Origin: Sphingomonas cavernae
Lineage (GTDB): Bacteria; Pseudomonadota; Alphaproteobacteria; Sphingomonadales; Sphingomonadaceae
Assembly: GCF_003590775.1 (NCBI RefSeq)
Contig: NZ_QYUM01000004.1
Coordinates: 682,001-746,000, forward strand
Length of the DNA stretch: 64,000 bases
Direction of reading: 5' to 3'
Positions 8,028-18,551 of the stretch are shown piece after piece. Both the position numbers and the translations under genes were made by a program. The notes under the pieces are model-generated. The model was not told the origin of the DNA, did no database searches, and saw nothing but the letters and a program-made list of their open reading frames with translations. Position 1 is the stretch's first letter. Every line of letters starts with the position of its first letter.

Positions 8028-8590
8028 TCAGTTCCATTCCAGACTTGAAGCGAAAGGGATATTTGATGCGGCTTGAGCGGCGGGCCGTAAATGTAGAGCA
8101 GCCGCACGGGCTGCTTCTTCACCGTCCAGCTCCAGCTATAATAGCCATTGGCGGACGTGCGCGCGGGCCGCGTCCTTGCCTTTGACTCGCGCTCAATCAG
8201 TCTTTCGATCAGTTGCGCGACATATTCGCGATCGACCGCCCCCGGGGCCACGGCATCGAAATTGCACTGAGGAACAGCGGGTTCGGCCTTGCCCGGCGTC
8301 GCGAAGGAATAGTTCACATACACGCTGTCGGTGCGCCACAATTGCCGCTTCTTGGGGTCGGCGGTGGCGACGCGCACATAGGGATCGGGCGAGTTTTTCA
8401 GCGCCGACCGGAAACCGTCGGCATCGGGAAAGCCGGGCAGGCACACCGCCCCGAACTTTTCGATCGCCTGCTGGGGTTCGACTTTCTCGAGCGAAATCGC
8501 CTGATAGGGCGAAGCTTCGTCAGCGGTTGCCGCCGAAGCCGTCGCGGTCAACGAGGCGAGGGCGACAAGTGTAATGGCGTGAGCGTTCAT
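8024..8590 (-). CDS. Secreted protein of unknown function in the propionyl-CoA operon
   Basis: A 188-residue protein with a cleavable signal peptide (hydrophobic core then SAATADE near residue 20-25). The mature part holds two cysteines (in [12 protein letters not shown] and PQCNFDA), compatible with one disulfide, and a basic mid-region. No catalytic motif or family is recognised. Both ends overlap their neighbours by 4 bases (ATGA with the mutase stop, ATGA with the bioB start), so it is cotranslated between mutase and bioB. That is odd for a periplasmic protein with no evident link to the pathway. Confidence 0.75.
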   Translation of the reverse strand: MNAHAITLVALASLTATASAATADEASPYQAISLEKVEPQQAIEKFGAVCLPGFPDADGFRSALKNSPDPYVRVATADPKKRQLWRTDSVYVNYSFATPGKAEPAVPQCNFDAVAPGAVDREYVAQLIERLIERESKARTRPARTSANGYYSWSWTVKKQPVRLLYIYGPPLKPHQISLSLQVWNGTE

Positions 8591-10851
8591 TCCGCAGCCT
8601 CCTCCAGCCCCTCGGGGGGCATGTTGTGGCCGAGCAGGCGCAGCACGTCCGCTGCACTGTCGACCACGTTGGAGCCAGGACCATAAATCCCCGCGACGCC
8701 CGCCGCACGCAGAAAGTCATAATCCTGTGCGGGGATCACGCCGCCCGCCACAACCTTGATGTCGCTGCGGCCCGCATCCCTGAGCAGCTTGATGAGTTCG
8801 GGGATCAGCGTCTTGTGCCCTGCGGCGAGGCTCGATGCGCCGACCACGTCGACGTCCTTGTCGAGCGCCAGCGCCAACGCCTCCTGCGGCGTCTGGAAGA
8901 GCGGACCGCTGACGACCTCGAAACCCATGTCGGAATAGGCCGACGCGATCACATTGGCGCCGCGGTCATGCCCGTCCTGCCCCATCTTGGCGACGAGCAT
9001 GCGCGGCTTGCGCCCCTTGCGGCGCGTAACCGCCTCGACGCCGTCGACGACACGCGCCCAGCGATCGTCACCGCCATAGGCGCCACCGTAGACGCCCTTC
9101 ACCGGCGTCGGGACGGTGCCATAGCGCCCGAACACATCCTCCATCGCCGCCGAAATCTCGCCGAGCGTCGCGCGCTGCCGGGCGGCCTCGACCGCGAGTG
9201 CAAGGAGATTGGTCTCCACACCCCGTTCGGGCTGAGCTTGTCGAAGCCCTGCCCCTACTGCTTCCCCAGATGAAGAAAAGGACGGCCCTTCGACAGGCTC
9301 AGGGCGAACGGAAGGGGTGGGAGCCCCGGCGCCAAGTCGCGCCCCTTCGCGCAATGCATCGAGCGCGGCCTGGCACTTCGCGTCGTCACGGCTCGCCTTC
9401 ATCTTGTTGATGCGCGCGATCTGCGATTCACGAACCGCGACGTTGTCGACGTCGAGGATGTCGATCGGCTCTTCTTCCTTGAGCCGGTATTTGTTGACCC
9501 CGACGATCACATCCTCAGCGCGGTCGACGCGTGCCTGACGGGCGGCTGCGGCTTCCTCGATCATCGCCTTGGGCCAGCCCTTCGCCACGGCTTTCGCCAT
9601 GCCGCCCTCGGCCTCGACGCGCTCGATGATCTCCCACGCCTTGTCGTAGAGCTCCTGCGTCAGCGCCTCGACATAATAGCTGCCGCCCAGCGGATCGACG
9701 ACATTGCACATGCCCGTCTCTTCCTGGATGACAATTTGGGTGTTCCGCGCGATCCGCGCCGAGAAGTCGGTGGGCAGCGCGATCGCCTCATCGAGCGCGT
9801 TGGTGTGGAGCGACTGCGTTCCCCCCAGCATCGCCGCCATCGCCTCGATCGTCGTGCGCATCACGTTGTTGTACGGGTCTTGCTCGGTCAGCGACACGCC
9901 CGAGGTCTGGCAGTGCGTCCTGAGCATCTTGGAGCGCTCGTCCTTGGCTCCCAGCTCGGTCATCACGCGGTGCCACAGCTTGCGCGCGGCGCGGAGCTTC
10001 GCCACCTCCATGAAGAAGTTCATGCCGATCGCGAAGAAGAAGCTGAGGCGCCCCGCGAACTTGTCGAGGTCGAGCCCGCTCGCCATCGCGGCGCGCGCAT
10101 ATTCCTTGCCGTCGGCGATCGTGAAGGCGAGCTCCTGAAGCTGCGTCGCCCCCGCTTCCTGCATGTGATAGCCGGAAATCGAAATGCTGTTGAACTTCGG
10201 CATGTGCGCCGACGTGTAGCCGATGATATCCGAGATGATCCGCATGCTCGGCTCGGGCGGGTAGATATAGGTGTTGCGGACCATGAACTCCTTCAGGATG
10301 TCGTTCTGGATCGTGCCGTCCAGCTTCTCCTGCGGAACCCCCTGCTCCTCGCCAGCGACGATGAAGAAGGCGAGGATCGGGATCACAGCGCCGTTCATCG
10401 TCATCGAAACCGACATTTCACCCAAGGGAATGCCGTCGAACAGGATCTTCATGTCCTCGACGCTGTCGATCGCGACGCCCGCCTTGCCGACATCGCCCGT
10501 CACGCGCGGGTGATCGCTGTCATAGCCGCGGTGCGTGGCAAGGTCGAAGGCGACCGAAAGCCCCTTCTGCCCCGCAGCCAGATTGCGGCGGTAAAAGGCG
10601 TTCGATTCCTCGGCGGTCGAAAAGCCTGCATATTGCCGGATCGTCCAGGGGCGCCCCGCATACATCGACGCGCGCACGCCGCGTGTGAAGGGACCGAAGC
10701 CAGGCAAACCGGTCTCGATGCCGTCCACGTCCTCCGCCGTGTAGAGCGGCTTCACCGTGATGCCCTCGGGCGTGTGCCAGTTCAGGTCCTTGCCCTTGAC
10801 CTCCTTGGTGGCAAGGGCTTCCCAATTCTGGAGCGTCGGCTTGTCAGTCAT
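8587..10851 (-). CDS. scpA: Methylmalonyl-CoA mutase, adenosylcobalamin-dependent, with in-frame repeat insertion
   Basis: Converts (R)-methylmalonyl-CoA to succinyl-CoA. The 754-residue chain has the substrate TIM barrel first ([11 protein letters not shown] near residue 30, [43 protein letters not shown]) and the B12-binding domain last, with the base-off motif GQDGHDRG and GASSLAAGH. The linker between them, about residues 507-545, contains extra Pro/Glu/Gly-rich sequence (VRPEPVEG ... LRQAQPERG). It is encoded by a palindromic repeat (9221-9318) and is not expected in this family. The frame stays open and the flanking family motifs are intact, so the enzyme is probably functional. ATGA overlap with the next gene; 2-bp gap to the enoyl-CoA hydratase upstream. 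Confidence 0.95.
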   Translation of the reverse strand: MTDKPTLQNWEALATKEVKGKDLNWHTPEGITVKPLYTAEDVDGIETGLPGFGPFTRGVRASMYAGRPWTIRQYAGFSTAEESNAFYRRNLAAGQKGLSVAFDLATHRGYDSDHPRVTGDVGKAGVAIDSVEDMKILFDGIPLGEMSVSMTMNGAVIPILAFFIVAGEEQGVPQEKLDGTIQNDILKEFMVRNTYIYPPEPSMRIISDIIGYTSAHMPKFNSISISGYHMQEAGATQLQELAFTIADGKEYARAAMASGLDLDKFAGRLSFFFAIGMNFFMEVAKLRAARKLWHRVMTELGAKDERSKMLRTHCQTSGVSLTEQDPYNNVMRTTIEAMAAMLGGTQSLHTNALDEAIALPTDFSARIARNTQIVIQEETGMCNVVDPLGGSYYVEALTQELYDKAWEIIERVEAEGGMAKAVAKGWPKAMIEEAAAARQARVDRAEDVIVGVNKYRLKEEEPIDILDVDNVAVRESQIARINKMKASRDDAKCQAALDALREGARLGAGAPTPSVRPEPVEGPSFSSSGEAVGAGLRQAQPERGVETNLLALAVEAARQRATLGEISAAMEDVFGRYGTVPTPVKGVYGGAYGGDDRWARVVDGVEAVTRRKGRKPRMLVAKMGQDGHDRGANVIASAYSDMGFEVVSGPLFQTPQEALALALDKDVDVVGASSLAAGHKTLIPELIKLLRDAGRSDIKVVAGGVIPAQDYDFLRAAGVAGIYGPGSNVVDSAADVLRLLGHNMPPEGLEEAAE
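9221..9318. repeat. Palindromic repeat inserted inside the mutase coding sequence
   Basis: Left half (from CCCCGTTCGGGCTGAGCTTG at 9221) and right half (CTTCGACAGGCTCAGGGCGA region, to about 9318) are imperfect inverted copies that pair as CCGTTCG..CTGAGC.TGTCGAAG. The whole unit is translated in frame on the minus strand. It adds about 35-40 residues at the linker between the catalytic and cobalamin domains. Confidence 0.8.
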
Positions 10852-10853
10852 CG

Positions 10854-11645
10854 TCAGCGTCCCTTGAATTCCGCCTTGCGCTTCTGGAGGAAGGCAGCCG
10901 TTCCCTCGGCCGCATCCTCGCTGTCGCCCGCCTTGTTCTGCCGCGCCGCTTCAGCAGCCATGGCGGCGGCGTAATCCTGTTCTAACGCATCGGCGATGCC
11001 CTTGCGCATCAGCCCCAGCGCAAAGGTCGGCCCCGCCGCCAGCCGCGCCGCCAGCAACCGCGCCTCTTCCATCAGCACCGCATCCTCGATCGCCTTGTAG
11101 ATCAGCCCCCAGCTCTCGGCCTTCTCCGCCGGGATCCGCTCGCCGAGCATCATCATCTCCATGGCGCGCGCCTTGCCCACCAGCCGCGACAGCATCCAGG
11201 TCGCACCGCCATCAGGGACCAGCCCGATATTGACGAAGGCCTGCAGGAAATAGGCCGACTTGCCCGCGAGCACGAAATCGCCCGCCAGCGCCAGCGAGCA
11301 GCCGATCCCCGCTGCCGGCCCGTTGACCGCGGTTACGATCGGGATCGGCGCCTGCGAAAGCGCAACCATCGTCGGGTTGTAGCTGGCGGTAAGCGCTGCC
11401 TTGGCGCGTGCGCCGCCCGTGATCGGCGACTCTCCGTCACGCCCCTGAAGATCTGCGCCCGAGCAGAAGGCGCGCCCCTCGCCCGTGATCAGCAGCGCGC
11501 GGATGCCTTTTTCCTGAGCACCGTCGAGCACATCGCGGATCTCGTCGAACATCTGCGGCGGCGCGGCATTGAGCCGATCGGGCCGGTTGAGCGTGATCGT
11601 CGCAACGCCGTCGGCGATGTCGAGGCGGATCGTTTCGTAGGTCAA
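10854..11645 (-). CDS. Enoyl-CoA hydratase/isomerase family protein
   Basis: A 263-residue crotonase-fold enzyme, with oxyanion-hole segments [13 protein letters not shown] and [17 protein letters not shown] and the usual [14 protein letters not shown]. It is closest in style to PaaG-type isomerase/hydratases of aromatic or branched acyl-CoA breakdown; the exact substrate is not evident. The TTG at 11645 is chosen as start because GGAAGGA lies 7 bases upstream and family homology begins there. A longer frame upstream only reads through the adjacent repeat. It stops 2 bases before the mutase start, so it is cotranscribed with it. Confidence 0.88.
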   Translation of the reverse strand: MTYETIRLDIADGVATITLNRPDRLNAAPPQMFDEIRDVLDGAQEKGIRALLITGEGRAFCSGADLQGRDGESPITGGARAKAALTASYNPTMVALSQAPIPIVTAVNGPAAGIGCSLALAGDFVLAGKSAYFLQAFVNIGLVPDGGATWMLSRLVGKARAMEMMMLGERIPAEKAESWGLIYKAIEDAVLMEEARLLAARLAAGPTFALGLMRKGIADALEQDYAAAMAAEAARQNKAGDSEDAAEGTAAFLQKRKAEFKGR

Positions 11646-11664
11646 AAGCGCGTCCTTCCCAATT

Positions 11665-11839
11665 ACCCTCTCCCTTGATGGGAGAGGGTTGCGAAGACTT
11701 GGCAGCTTGCTGCCTAGTCGTAGCTGGGTGAGGGTGACGCCGGGCATCAGCGCCCACGCCAACCATCACCCTCATCCAACTTCGCCTAACCGGCTTTGCC
11801 GGCAAGGCTTCGTATCCTTCTCCCATCAAGGGAGAAGGT
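11665..11839. repeat. Paired palindromic repeat, ACCCTCTCCC family
   Basis: Hairpin ACCCTCTCCC-TTGAT-GGGAGAGGGT at 11665-11689 and its partner ATCCTTCTCCC-ATCAA-GGGAGAAGGT at 11814-11839 flank about 120 bp that also holds small hairpins (GGCAGCTTGCTGCC, CCGGCTTTGCCGG). It lies between the epimerase and enoyl-CoA hydratase genes. Related copies are at 60201-60333 and 61481-61602. Confidence 0.8.
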
Positions 11840-11844
11840 CGGGG

Positions 11845-12267
11845 TCAATGCCCGCCGTCCTTCGGCGTCTCCATCAACTCGACCAGCACCCCGCCCATAT
11901 CCTTGGGATGGACGAAGATCACCGGCGTGCCATGCGCGCCGATGCGCGGCTCACCGAGCACCTTGGCGCCCTTGGCCTCCATCTCGGCCTTGGCGGCATG
12001 GATATCGTGTACTTCGAAGCAGACATGGTGCTGCCCGCCCAGCGGGTTCTTCTCGAGGAACTTCAGGATGGGCGAATTCTCGCCCAGCGGCTCGATCAGC
12101 TCGATCTGGCTGTTGGGCGTATCGACGAAGCACACGCGCACCCCCTGCGGCGGCAGGTCAAAGGGCTCGTGGATCTTGGTCGCGCCCATCAGGTCGCGGT
12201 AGAGCGCGATCGACTTCTCGATCGAGGGCGTCGCAACGCCGACATGGTTGAGGCGGCCGATGGTCAT
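11845..12267 (-). CDS. mce: Methylmalonyl-CoA epimerase
   Basis: Interconverts (S)- and (R)-methylmalonyl-CoA between carboxylase and mutase. The 140-residue protein is a vicinal-oxygen-chelate fold with the metal ligands expected for the family: His in LNHVGVAT (residue 8), His in GQHHVCFEV, and Glu in GVLVELME. It also has IELIEPLGENSPI, typical of the enzyme. It sits between pccB and the hydratase/mutase genes, with palindromic repeats on both sides. Confidence 0.95.
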   Translation of the reverse strand: MTIGRLNHVGVATPSIEKSIALYRDLMGATKIHEPFDLPPQGVRVCFVDTPNSQIELIEPLGENSPILKFLEKNPLGGQHHVCFEVHDIHAAKAEMEAKGAKVLGEPRIGAHGTPVIFVHPKDMGGVLVELMETPKDGGH

Positions 12268-12280
12268 ACTAGTCCTCCGA

Positions 12281-12348
12281 GTACCCCGGCGAAGGCCGGG
12301 GTCCAGTCCTGAGCGAACGGCTCTGGACCCCGGCCTTCGCCGGGGTAC
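12281..12348. repeat. Perfect 26-bp inverted repeat, CCCCGGCGAAGGCCGGGG family
   Basis: Arms 12281-12306 and 12323-12348 are exact inverse copies around a 16-base spacer, and each arm contains its own palindrome. The same family occurs at 46059-46127. It lies between pccB and mce. Confidence 0.88.
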
Positions 12349-12354
12349 TCCGTG

Positions 12355-13881
12355 TTAGAGCGGAATATTGTCATGCTTCTTCCAGGGATTCTCGAGCTGC
12401 TTGTTGCGCAGTTTCCGCAGCCCTAGCGCGATCCGCTTGCGCGTCGAGTGCGGCGCGATCACCTCGTCGATGAAGCCCTTCGAGGCCGCGACGAACGGGT
12501 TGGCGAAGCGCTCTTCATATTCTTTCGTCCGCGCCGCGATCTCTTCCGGCGTCTTGCCGCGGAAGATGATCTCGACCGCGCCCTTGGCGCCCATCACCGC
12601 GATCTCGGCGGTAGGCCACGCGTAGTTGAGGTCGCCGCGCAGATGCTTGGAGGCCATCACGTCATAGGCCCCGCCATAGGCCTTGCGCGTGATTACGGTG
12701 ATCTTGGGCACGGTCGCCTCGGCATAGGCGAAGAGCAGCTTGGCGCCATGCTTGATGATGCCGTTCAGTTCCTGCTGCGTCCCCGGCAGGAAGCCCGGCA
12801 CGTCGACAAAGGTAATGATCGGAATGTCGAACGCGTCGCAGAAGCGCACGAAGCGCCCCGCCTTTTTGGACGAGTTGATGTCGAGGCAGCCTGCGAGCAC
12901 CATCGGCTGGTTGGCGACGATGCCGACGGTGCGCCCCTCGATCCGCCCGAACCCGATGATGATATTGCCGGCATGCGCGGGCTGGAGCTCAAAGAAATCG
13001 CCCTCGTCGACGGTCTTCCGAATGAGCTCGTGCATGTCATAGGGCTGGTTGGCATTTGCCGGGATCAGCGTGTCGAGGCTTTCCTCGAACCTGTCATAGG
13101 GGTCGGCGGTCGGGCGCTCGGGCACGTCCTCGCGGTTGGAGAGCGGCAGATAGTCGATGAAGGTCCGCGCAGCCCACAACGCCTCGATGTCATTCTCGAA
13201 CGCCACGTCGGCGACGCCCGACTTCGTCGTATGCGTCACCGCCCCGCCGAGTTCCTCTTGTGTGACCACCTCGTTGGTGACGGTCTTCACCACGTCGGGG
13301 CCGGTGACGAACATGTAGGACGAGTCCTTCACCATGAAGATGAAGTCGGTCATTGCGGGGCTGTAGACCGCGCCGCCCGCGCACGGCCCCATGATAAGGC
13401 TCAATTGCGGCACGACGCCCGAAGCAAGCACATTGCGCTGGAACACCTCGGCATAGCCGCCAAGCGATGCAACGCCCTCCTGGATGCGCGCGCCGCCCGA
13501 GTCATTCAATCCGATCACGGGCGCGCCGACCTTCAGCGCGGTGTCCATGATCTTGCAGATCTTCTGCGCGTGGCGCTCGGAGAGCGAGCCGCCGAACACC
13601 GTGAAGTCCTGGCTGAACACATAGACGAGGCGACCGTTGATCGTCCCCGAACCCGTCACCACGCCGTCGCCGGGGATCACCTGCTCGGGCATGCCGAAAT
13701 CGACGCAGTTATGCTCGACATACATGTCGAGCTCCTCGAAACTGCCCTCGTCGAGCAGCACGTCGATCCGCTCGCGCGCGGTGAGCTTGCCCTTGGCGTG
13801 CTGCGCATCGATCCGCTTCTGCCCGCCACCGAGCCGCGCCGCAGAGCGCTTTGCTTCGAGCTGTTCGACAATTGCCTGCAT
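12355..13881 (-). CDS. pccB: Propionyl-CoA carboxylase beta subunit (carboxyltransferase)
   Basis: Transfers CO2 from carboxybiotin to propionyl-CoA, giving (S)-methylmalonyl-CoA. The 508-residue length and motifs fit Pcc[21 protein letters not shown] near the N-terminus, the acyl-CoA site [36 protein letters not shown], and the biotin-side [19 protein letters not shown] precedes the ATG. It is the first gene of the minus-strand operon, divergent from the ScfR-type regulator, with two direct-repeat operator candidates 60-100 bp upstream. Confidence 0.96.
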   Translation of the reverse strand: MQAIVEQLEAKRSAARLGGGQKRIDAQHAKGKLTARERIDVLLDEGSFEELDMYVEHNCVDFGMPEQVIPGDGVVTGSGTINGRLVYVFSQDFTVFGGSLSERHAQKICKIMDTALKVGAPVIGLNDSGGARIQEGVASLGGYAEVFQRNVLASGVVPQLSLIMGPCAGGAVYSPAMTDFIFMVKDSSYMFVTGPDVVKTVTNEVVTQEELGGAVTHTTKSGVADVAFENDIEALWAARTFIDYLPLSNREDVPERPTADPYDRFEESLDTLIPANANQPYDMHELIRKTVDEGDFFELQPAHAGNIIIGFGRIEGRTVGIVANQPMVLAGCLDINSSKKAGRFVRFCDAFDIPIITFVDVPGFLPGTQQELNGIIKHGAKLLFAYAEATVPKITVITRKAYGGAYDVMASKHLRGDLNYAWPTAEIAVMGAKGAVEIIFRGKTPEEIAARTKEYEERFANPFVAASKGFIDEVIAPHSTRKRIALGLRKLRNKQLENPWKKHDNIPL

Positions 13882-13942
13882 GAGTTCCTCGATCCTTGAC
13901 GAACCCGCCCTTTTTCAGGCTTTGGCTCGCGACGCAAATGTG

Positions 13943-13977
13943 AATTTGCGAAGTTGCGAATGGGCAATTTGCAAAGT
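13943..13977. promoter_or_regulatory. Candidate ScfR/PccR operator: two AATTTGCRAAGT direct repeats
   Basis: AATTTGCGAAGT (13943-13954) and AATTTGCAAAGT (13966-13977) are spaced 23 bp apart, about two helical turns, 62-96 bp upstream of pccB. A third partial copy, GTTGCGAA (13953-13960), lies between, and CGCAAAT at 13933 forms an inverted repeat with the first. The TTTGCAAA core is that described for PccR of Rhodobacter sphaeroides upstream of pccB, and for RamB-type regulators. The sites are seen directly; binding is inferred. Confidence 0.7.
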
Positions 13978-13995
13978 AGGTTCCTTGAACCCCTT

Positions 13996-14060
13996 CGTGT
14001 CGAGCGAAGTCGAGACACGCTGGCACGATTCCCCAACGTCCCTCGACTTCGCTCGGGACT
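13996..14060. repeat. Paired palindromic repeat, TCGAGCGAAGTCGAG family
   Basis: CGTGTCGAGCGAAGTCGAGA (from 13996) and the inverted CGTCCCTCGACTTCGCTCGG (to about 14060) form an imperfect pair. The right half ends just upstream of the ribosome-binding site of the regulator at 14075. The perfect form of this family is at 47446-47521. Confidence 0.75.
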
Positions 14061-14074
14061 AACGGAGGCTGTAA

Positions 14075-15469
14075 GTGAAGCGCAGACTCTTCGCCGGCGA
14101 ACGCCTCCGCGCACTCCGCCAACGCGCCGGACTCGGCCAGTCCGCGATGGCTGCGCGGCTCGGCATTTCGGTCAGTTATCTCAGCCAGCTCGAGAATGAC
14201 GACCGGCCCATGACCTCGGCGGTGCTCGCAGCGCTTGGCCGCCACTATCCACTCGATCTCGACGCATTCGAATCCGACGAACCCGCCCGCCGCTTCGCGG
14301 CCTTGCGCACCGCGCTCGATGAGCCGCTCTTTGCCGAGATGCCGCTGGCGCCCGACCTGCTCGAAAAGCTGGTCGAGCAGCAGCCGCATTTCGCCGACCG
14401 CTTCATTGCGCTCCACGCCGCCTATCGCCATGCCGAGGAACGCCTCCAGATGGTCGAAGAAACGATGTCGAGCGGCGTCTCCGACGGCAGCCGCTTGCCC
14501 TGGGAGGAAATTCGCGACTGGTTCCACGAGGCGGGCAATTATGTCGATCTGCTCGACCGCCGCGCCGAAGCGCTTGCCGCCGATATCGGCCCCGGTGAGC
14601 CCGCGCTGATCGGCCGGCTGCGGACGGCGCATGGCGTGGGGCTGGATACCGGCGGCGACGCCATGGATGCGCCACTCCATGCGCTGGATCGCACGACGCG
14701 ACGGCTGCGCCTCTCCCCTGCGCTGCCCCCCGAGAGCCGCCGCTTCTTTCTTGCCCACCAGCTCGTCGCGCTCGACATGGAGGACGAAATCCGCGCGATC
14801 GCGGACAATGCCGCACTCGGCACTGCCGAGGCGCGCCGACTCCTCGCGGTCGGTCTCGCCAACTATGCCGCCGGCGCGCTGCTCATGCCCTATGAACGCT
14901 TCCGCAACACCGCGCGCACGCTGCGCCACGATATCGACCGGCTGTGCCAGCGTTTCTCGGTCAGCTTCGAACAGGCATGCCACCGCCTCTCGACGCTCCA
15001 GCGCCCCGGCGCGCGCGGCATCCCCTTCTTCTTCTGCCGCGTCGACATGGCGGGCAACATCACCAAGCGCCATTCCGCCACGCGCCTCCAGTTCGCGCGC
15101 TTCGGCGGCGCCTGCCCCTTGTGGATCGTGCACGAGGCCGTCGCGATCCCCGACCGCATCCTCGTCCAGCTCGCCGAGACCCCCGATGGCGTCCGCTATG
15201 TCCAGATGGCCAAGGGGCTGGTGAAGCCCTCGGGCAGCTACGCCCGCACCCCGCGCCGTTACGCGGTGGCCTTGGGCTGCGAGGTCGAGCACGCCCGCGA
15301 CTTCATTTACGCCGATGGTCTTGACCTGGCGGGCGCCGCCACCCCCATCGGCATCTCCTGCCGGCTCTGCCCGCGCCCCGACTGCGACCAGCGCGCCTTC
15401 CCCCCCGCCGACCGCGCGATCCGCATCGATCCTGACCGGCGCGACGTGGTTCCGTACCGGGTGGCGTGA
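14075..15469 (+). CDS. pccR: Short-chain fatty acyl-CoA regulator (XRE/ScfR family)
   Basis: A 464-residue regulator with an N-terminal XRE helix-turn-helix ([20 protein letters not shown], then [15 protein letters not shown]). A long effector region with an ImmA/IrrE-like stretch ([18 protein letters not shown]) follows, then a C-terminal domain rich in conserved cysteines ([18 protein letters not shown]) typical of ScfR/RamB/PccR proteins. The start is GTG 14075, with GGAGG 6 bases upstream. It is divergent from pccB. By analogy with R. sphaeroides PccR it should sense a short-chain acyl-CoA and control propionyl-CoA carboxylase. The symbol is by family and context, not proven orthology. 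Confidence 0.9.
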   Translation: MKRRLFAGERLRALRQRAGLGQSAMAARLGISVSYLSQLENDDRPMTSAVLAALGRHYPLDLDAFESDEPARRFAALRTALDEPLFAEMPLAPDLLEKLVEQQPHFADRFIALHAAYRHAEERLQMVEETMSSGVSDGSRLPWEEIRDWFHEAGNYVDLLDRRAEALAADIGPGEPALIGRLRTAHGVGLDTGGDAMDAPLHALDRTTRRLRLSPALPPESRRFFLAHQLVALDMEDEIRAIADNAALGTAEARRLLAVGLANYAAGALLMPYERFRNTARTLRHDIDRLCQRFSVSFEQACHRLSTLQRPGARGIPFFFCRVDMAGNITKRHSATRLQFARFGGACPLWIVHEAVAIPDRILVQLAETPDGVRYVQMAKGLVKPSGSYARTPRRYAVALGCEVEHARDFIYADGLDLAGAATPIGISCRLCPRPDCDQRAFPPADRAIRIDPDRRDVVPYRVA

Positions 15470-15501
15470 AGCGACAATGTCGGGAGTGGCACGATGGACG
15501 T

Positions 15502-15897
15502 TCAGCGGCTTCTTCTCCCCTCCCTGGAAGGGAGGGGTTGGGGGTGGGTTCCGCCGAGGCACTCGGCGGCCTTCAGGAGTATAGCTTCGATCACGCCTTC
15601 GGGATTTTCCAGCACCGTACCGTTCCAGAAGCGCATCACCGTCCATCCTTGCGTTGCCAGCCACGCGGAACGGCGTGCGTCTCTATCCGCGTCGTCGAGA
15701 TGCTGCCTCCCCTCCAACTCGATCGCGAGCTTCGCCGATCGGCATGCGATGTCGAGAATATAGGGGCCAACGACGAACTGGCGGGTGAAGCGCGGCCGAT
15801 AGCAGGAAAGGTGCCGCCAGAGCAGTCTTTCCGCCGGCGTGGCATCGTTGCGCAGTGCACGAGCGTTGCTGGTCATATGGTCGGGAACGCGGCGCAT
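15502..15897 (-). CDS. DUF559 endonuclease-domain protein whose C-terminus is encoded by a repeat
   Basis: A 131-residue protein of the DUF559 family, a Vsr/PD-(D/E)XK-related nuclease fold. Visible motifs are [19 protein letters not shown], the catalytic-type strand pair [20 protein letters not shown] with an Asp and a Glu followed by GRQH, and [18 protein letters not shown]. The last 15 or so residues ([15 protein letters not shown]) are translated from a palindromic repeat half. Matching inverted repeat halves lie on both sides of the gene. The start is uncertain (15897 or the ATG at 15876), with no clear ribosome-binding site. Activity and role are unknown. Confidence 0.8.
   Translation of the reverse strand: MRRVPDHMTSNARALRNDATPAERLLWRHLSCYRPRFTRQFVVGPYILDIACRSAKLAIELEGRQHLDDADRDARRSAWLATQGWTVMRFWNGTVLENPEGVIEAILLKAAECLGGTHPQPLPSREGRRSR
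15514..15550. repeat. Left half of repeat pair flanking the DUF559 gene
   Basis: CTCCCCTCCCT-GG-AAGGGAGGGG followed by TTGGGGGTGGGT. It forms an inverted pair with 15933-15968, and its sequence encodes the C-terminus of the DUF559 protein. The same family is at 48419-48542. Confidence 0.75.
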
Positions 15898-15932
15898 GGG
15901 CCGAACAATAATGAGGCGCGCCTCGCGCGCCT

Positions 15933-15968
15933 ACCCACCCCCAGCCCCTCCCTTTCAGGGAGGGGGGT
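15933..15968. repeat. Right half of repeat pair flanking the DUF559 gene
   Basis: ACCCACCCCCAGCCCCTCCC then a hairpin-forming TTTCAGGGAGGGG. It is inverted relative to the copy at 15514-15550, with the DUF559 gene between them. Confidence 0.75.
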
Positions 15969-16257
15969 TGTCCGACATCGGTCGAAACCCGCCGAAAAAA
16001 CCGTTGTCCTACAGGCCCGGCGCCTGACATGCTGCCCAAACCATGCGCACCGGCCTGCCTTGATCGAACCGTTCGATCAATATTGCGCAACTGATCGAGC
16101 GGATTATCTCCACGCGGCTGACTTCGTGACCTTCGGCGCTGACCGCCTCGATCGGGCCGCGCGCTTCCGCTTCCAAATCGAAAAAATAGCGCCGATCGCC
16201 ACTTGCCCTTGCCCCGGCCCTTCCTTCAAACAGCGGCCACAATCAGTGGAGAGTCGG
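15969..16257. other. Non-coding stretch upstream of acetyl-CoA synthetase
   Basis: About 290 bp with no convincing gene. A 77-codon minus-strand frame (16009-16242) has no ribosome-binding site or recognisable family. A palindrome-like TTGATCGAACCGTTCGATCA lies near 16060-16079 (perfect core TGATCGAACGGTTCGATCA-like symmetry around AACCGTT). This region probably contains the acs promoter; GGAGAG at 16248-16253 is the acs ribosome-binding site. Confidence 0.5.
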
Positions 16258-18194
<1,937 letters not shown>

Positions 18195-18198
<4 letters not shown>

Positions 18199-18542
18199 CG
18201 CGCTGGCTCGCCCCGCTGCTGCTCGCGCTCGCGCCCGCTGCGCTCGCGGCAGCCGAGCCCGCCAAAGGCATCGTCATGGTGGGCGAGATGATCGCGCACC
18301 CCGGCAAGGGCGACGCGCTCTACGCGCGGATGCAGAGGGAAATCCCGCCCATCCCTCAGACCAAGGGCCGGCGCGCCTATGAAGTGGTGCGCGACGGCAA
18401 GAACCCCGACCGCGTCGTGATCGTCGAGATCTGGGATTCGGCCGAGGATCACGCTGCCTCGGTCAAGCAGATCGACCCGCAAGCGATCCGCGAGGTCAAG
18501 GCGCTGATGGCGAGCATGAAGGGCGAAACCTTCAAGCGCTGA
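18195..18542 (+). CDS. Small secreted protein with ABM-like (dimeric alpha/beta barrel) domain
   Basis: 115 residues: a signal peptide ([18 protein letters not shown]) and then one domain with the pattern of an antibiotic-biosynthesis-monooxygenase-like barrel ([19 protein letters not shown] ... [21 protein letters not shown] ... [10 protein letters not shown]). The start overlaps the acs stop by 4 bases, so it is translationally coupled. An enzymatic role is not established; such domains often act in heme or quinone chemistry or simply in binding. Confidence 0.72.
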
Positions 18543-18551
18543 GCAACCGGC

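Noticed and set aside
11646-11762. Upstream extension of the enoyl-CoA hydratase start
   Set aside because: The extra residues are translated from the palindromic repeat; the TTG with a ribosome-binding site fits the family N-terminus.
12448-13899. 483-codon plus-strand frame opposite pccB
   Set aside because: Antisense shadow of a complete carboxyltransferase gene; no recognisable domains.
16009-16242. Possible 77-codon gene upstream of acetyl-CoA synthetase
   Set aside because: No ribosome-binding site, no family resemblance and it would cover the probable acs promoter.
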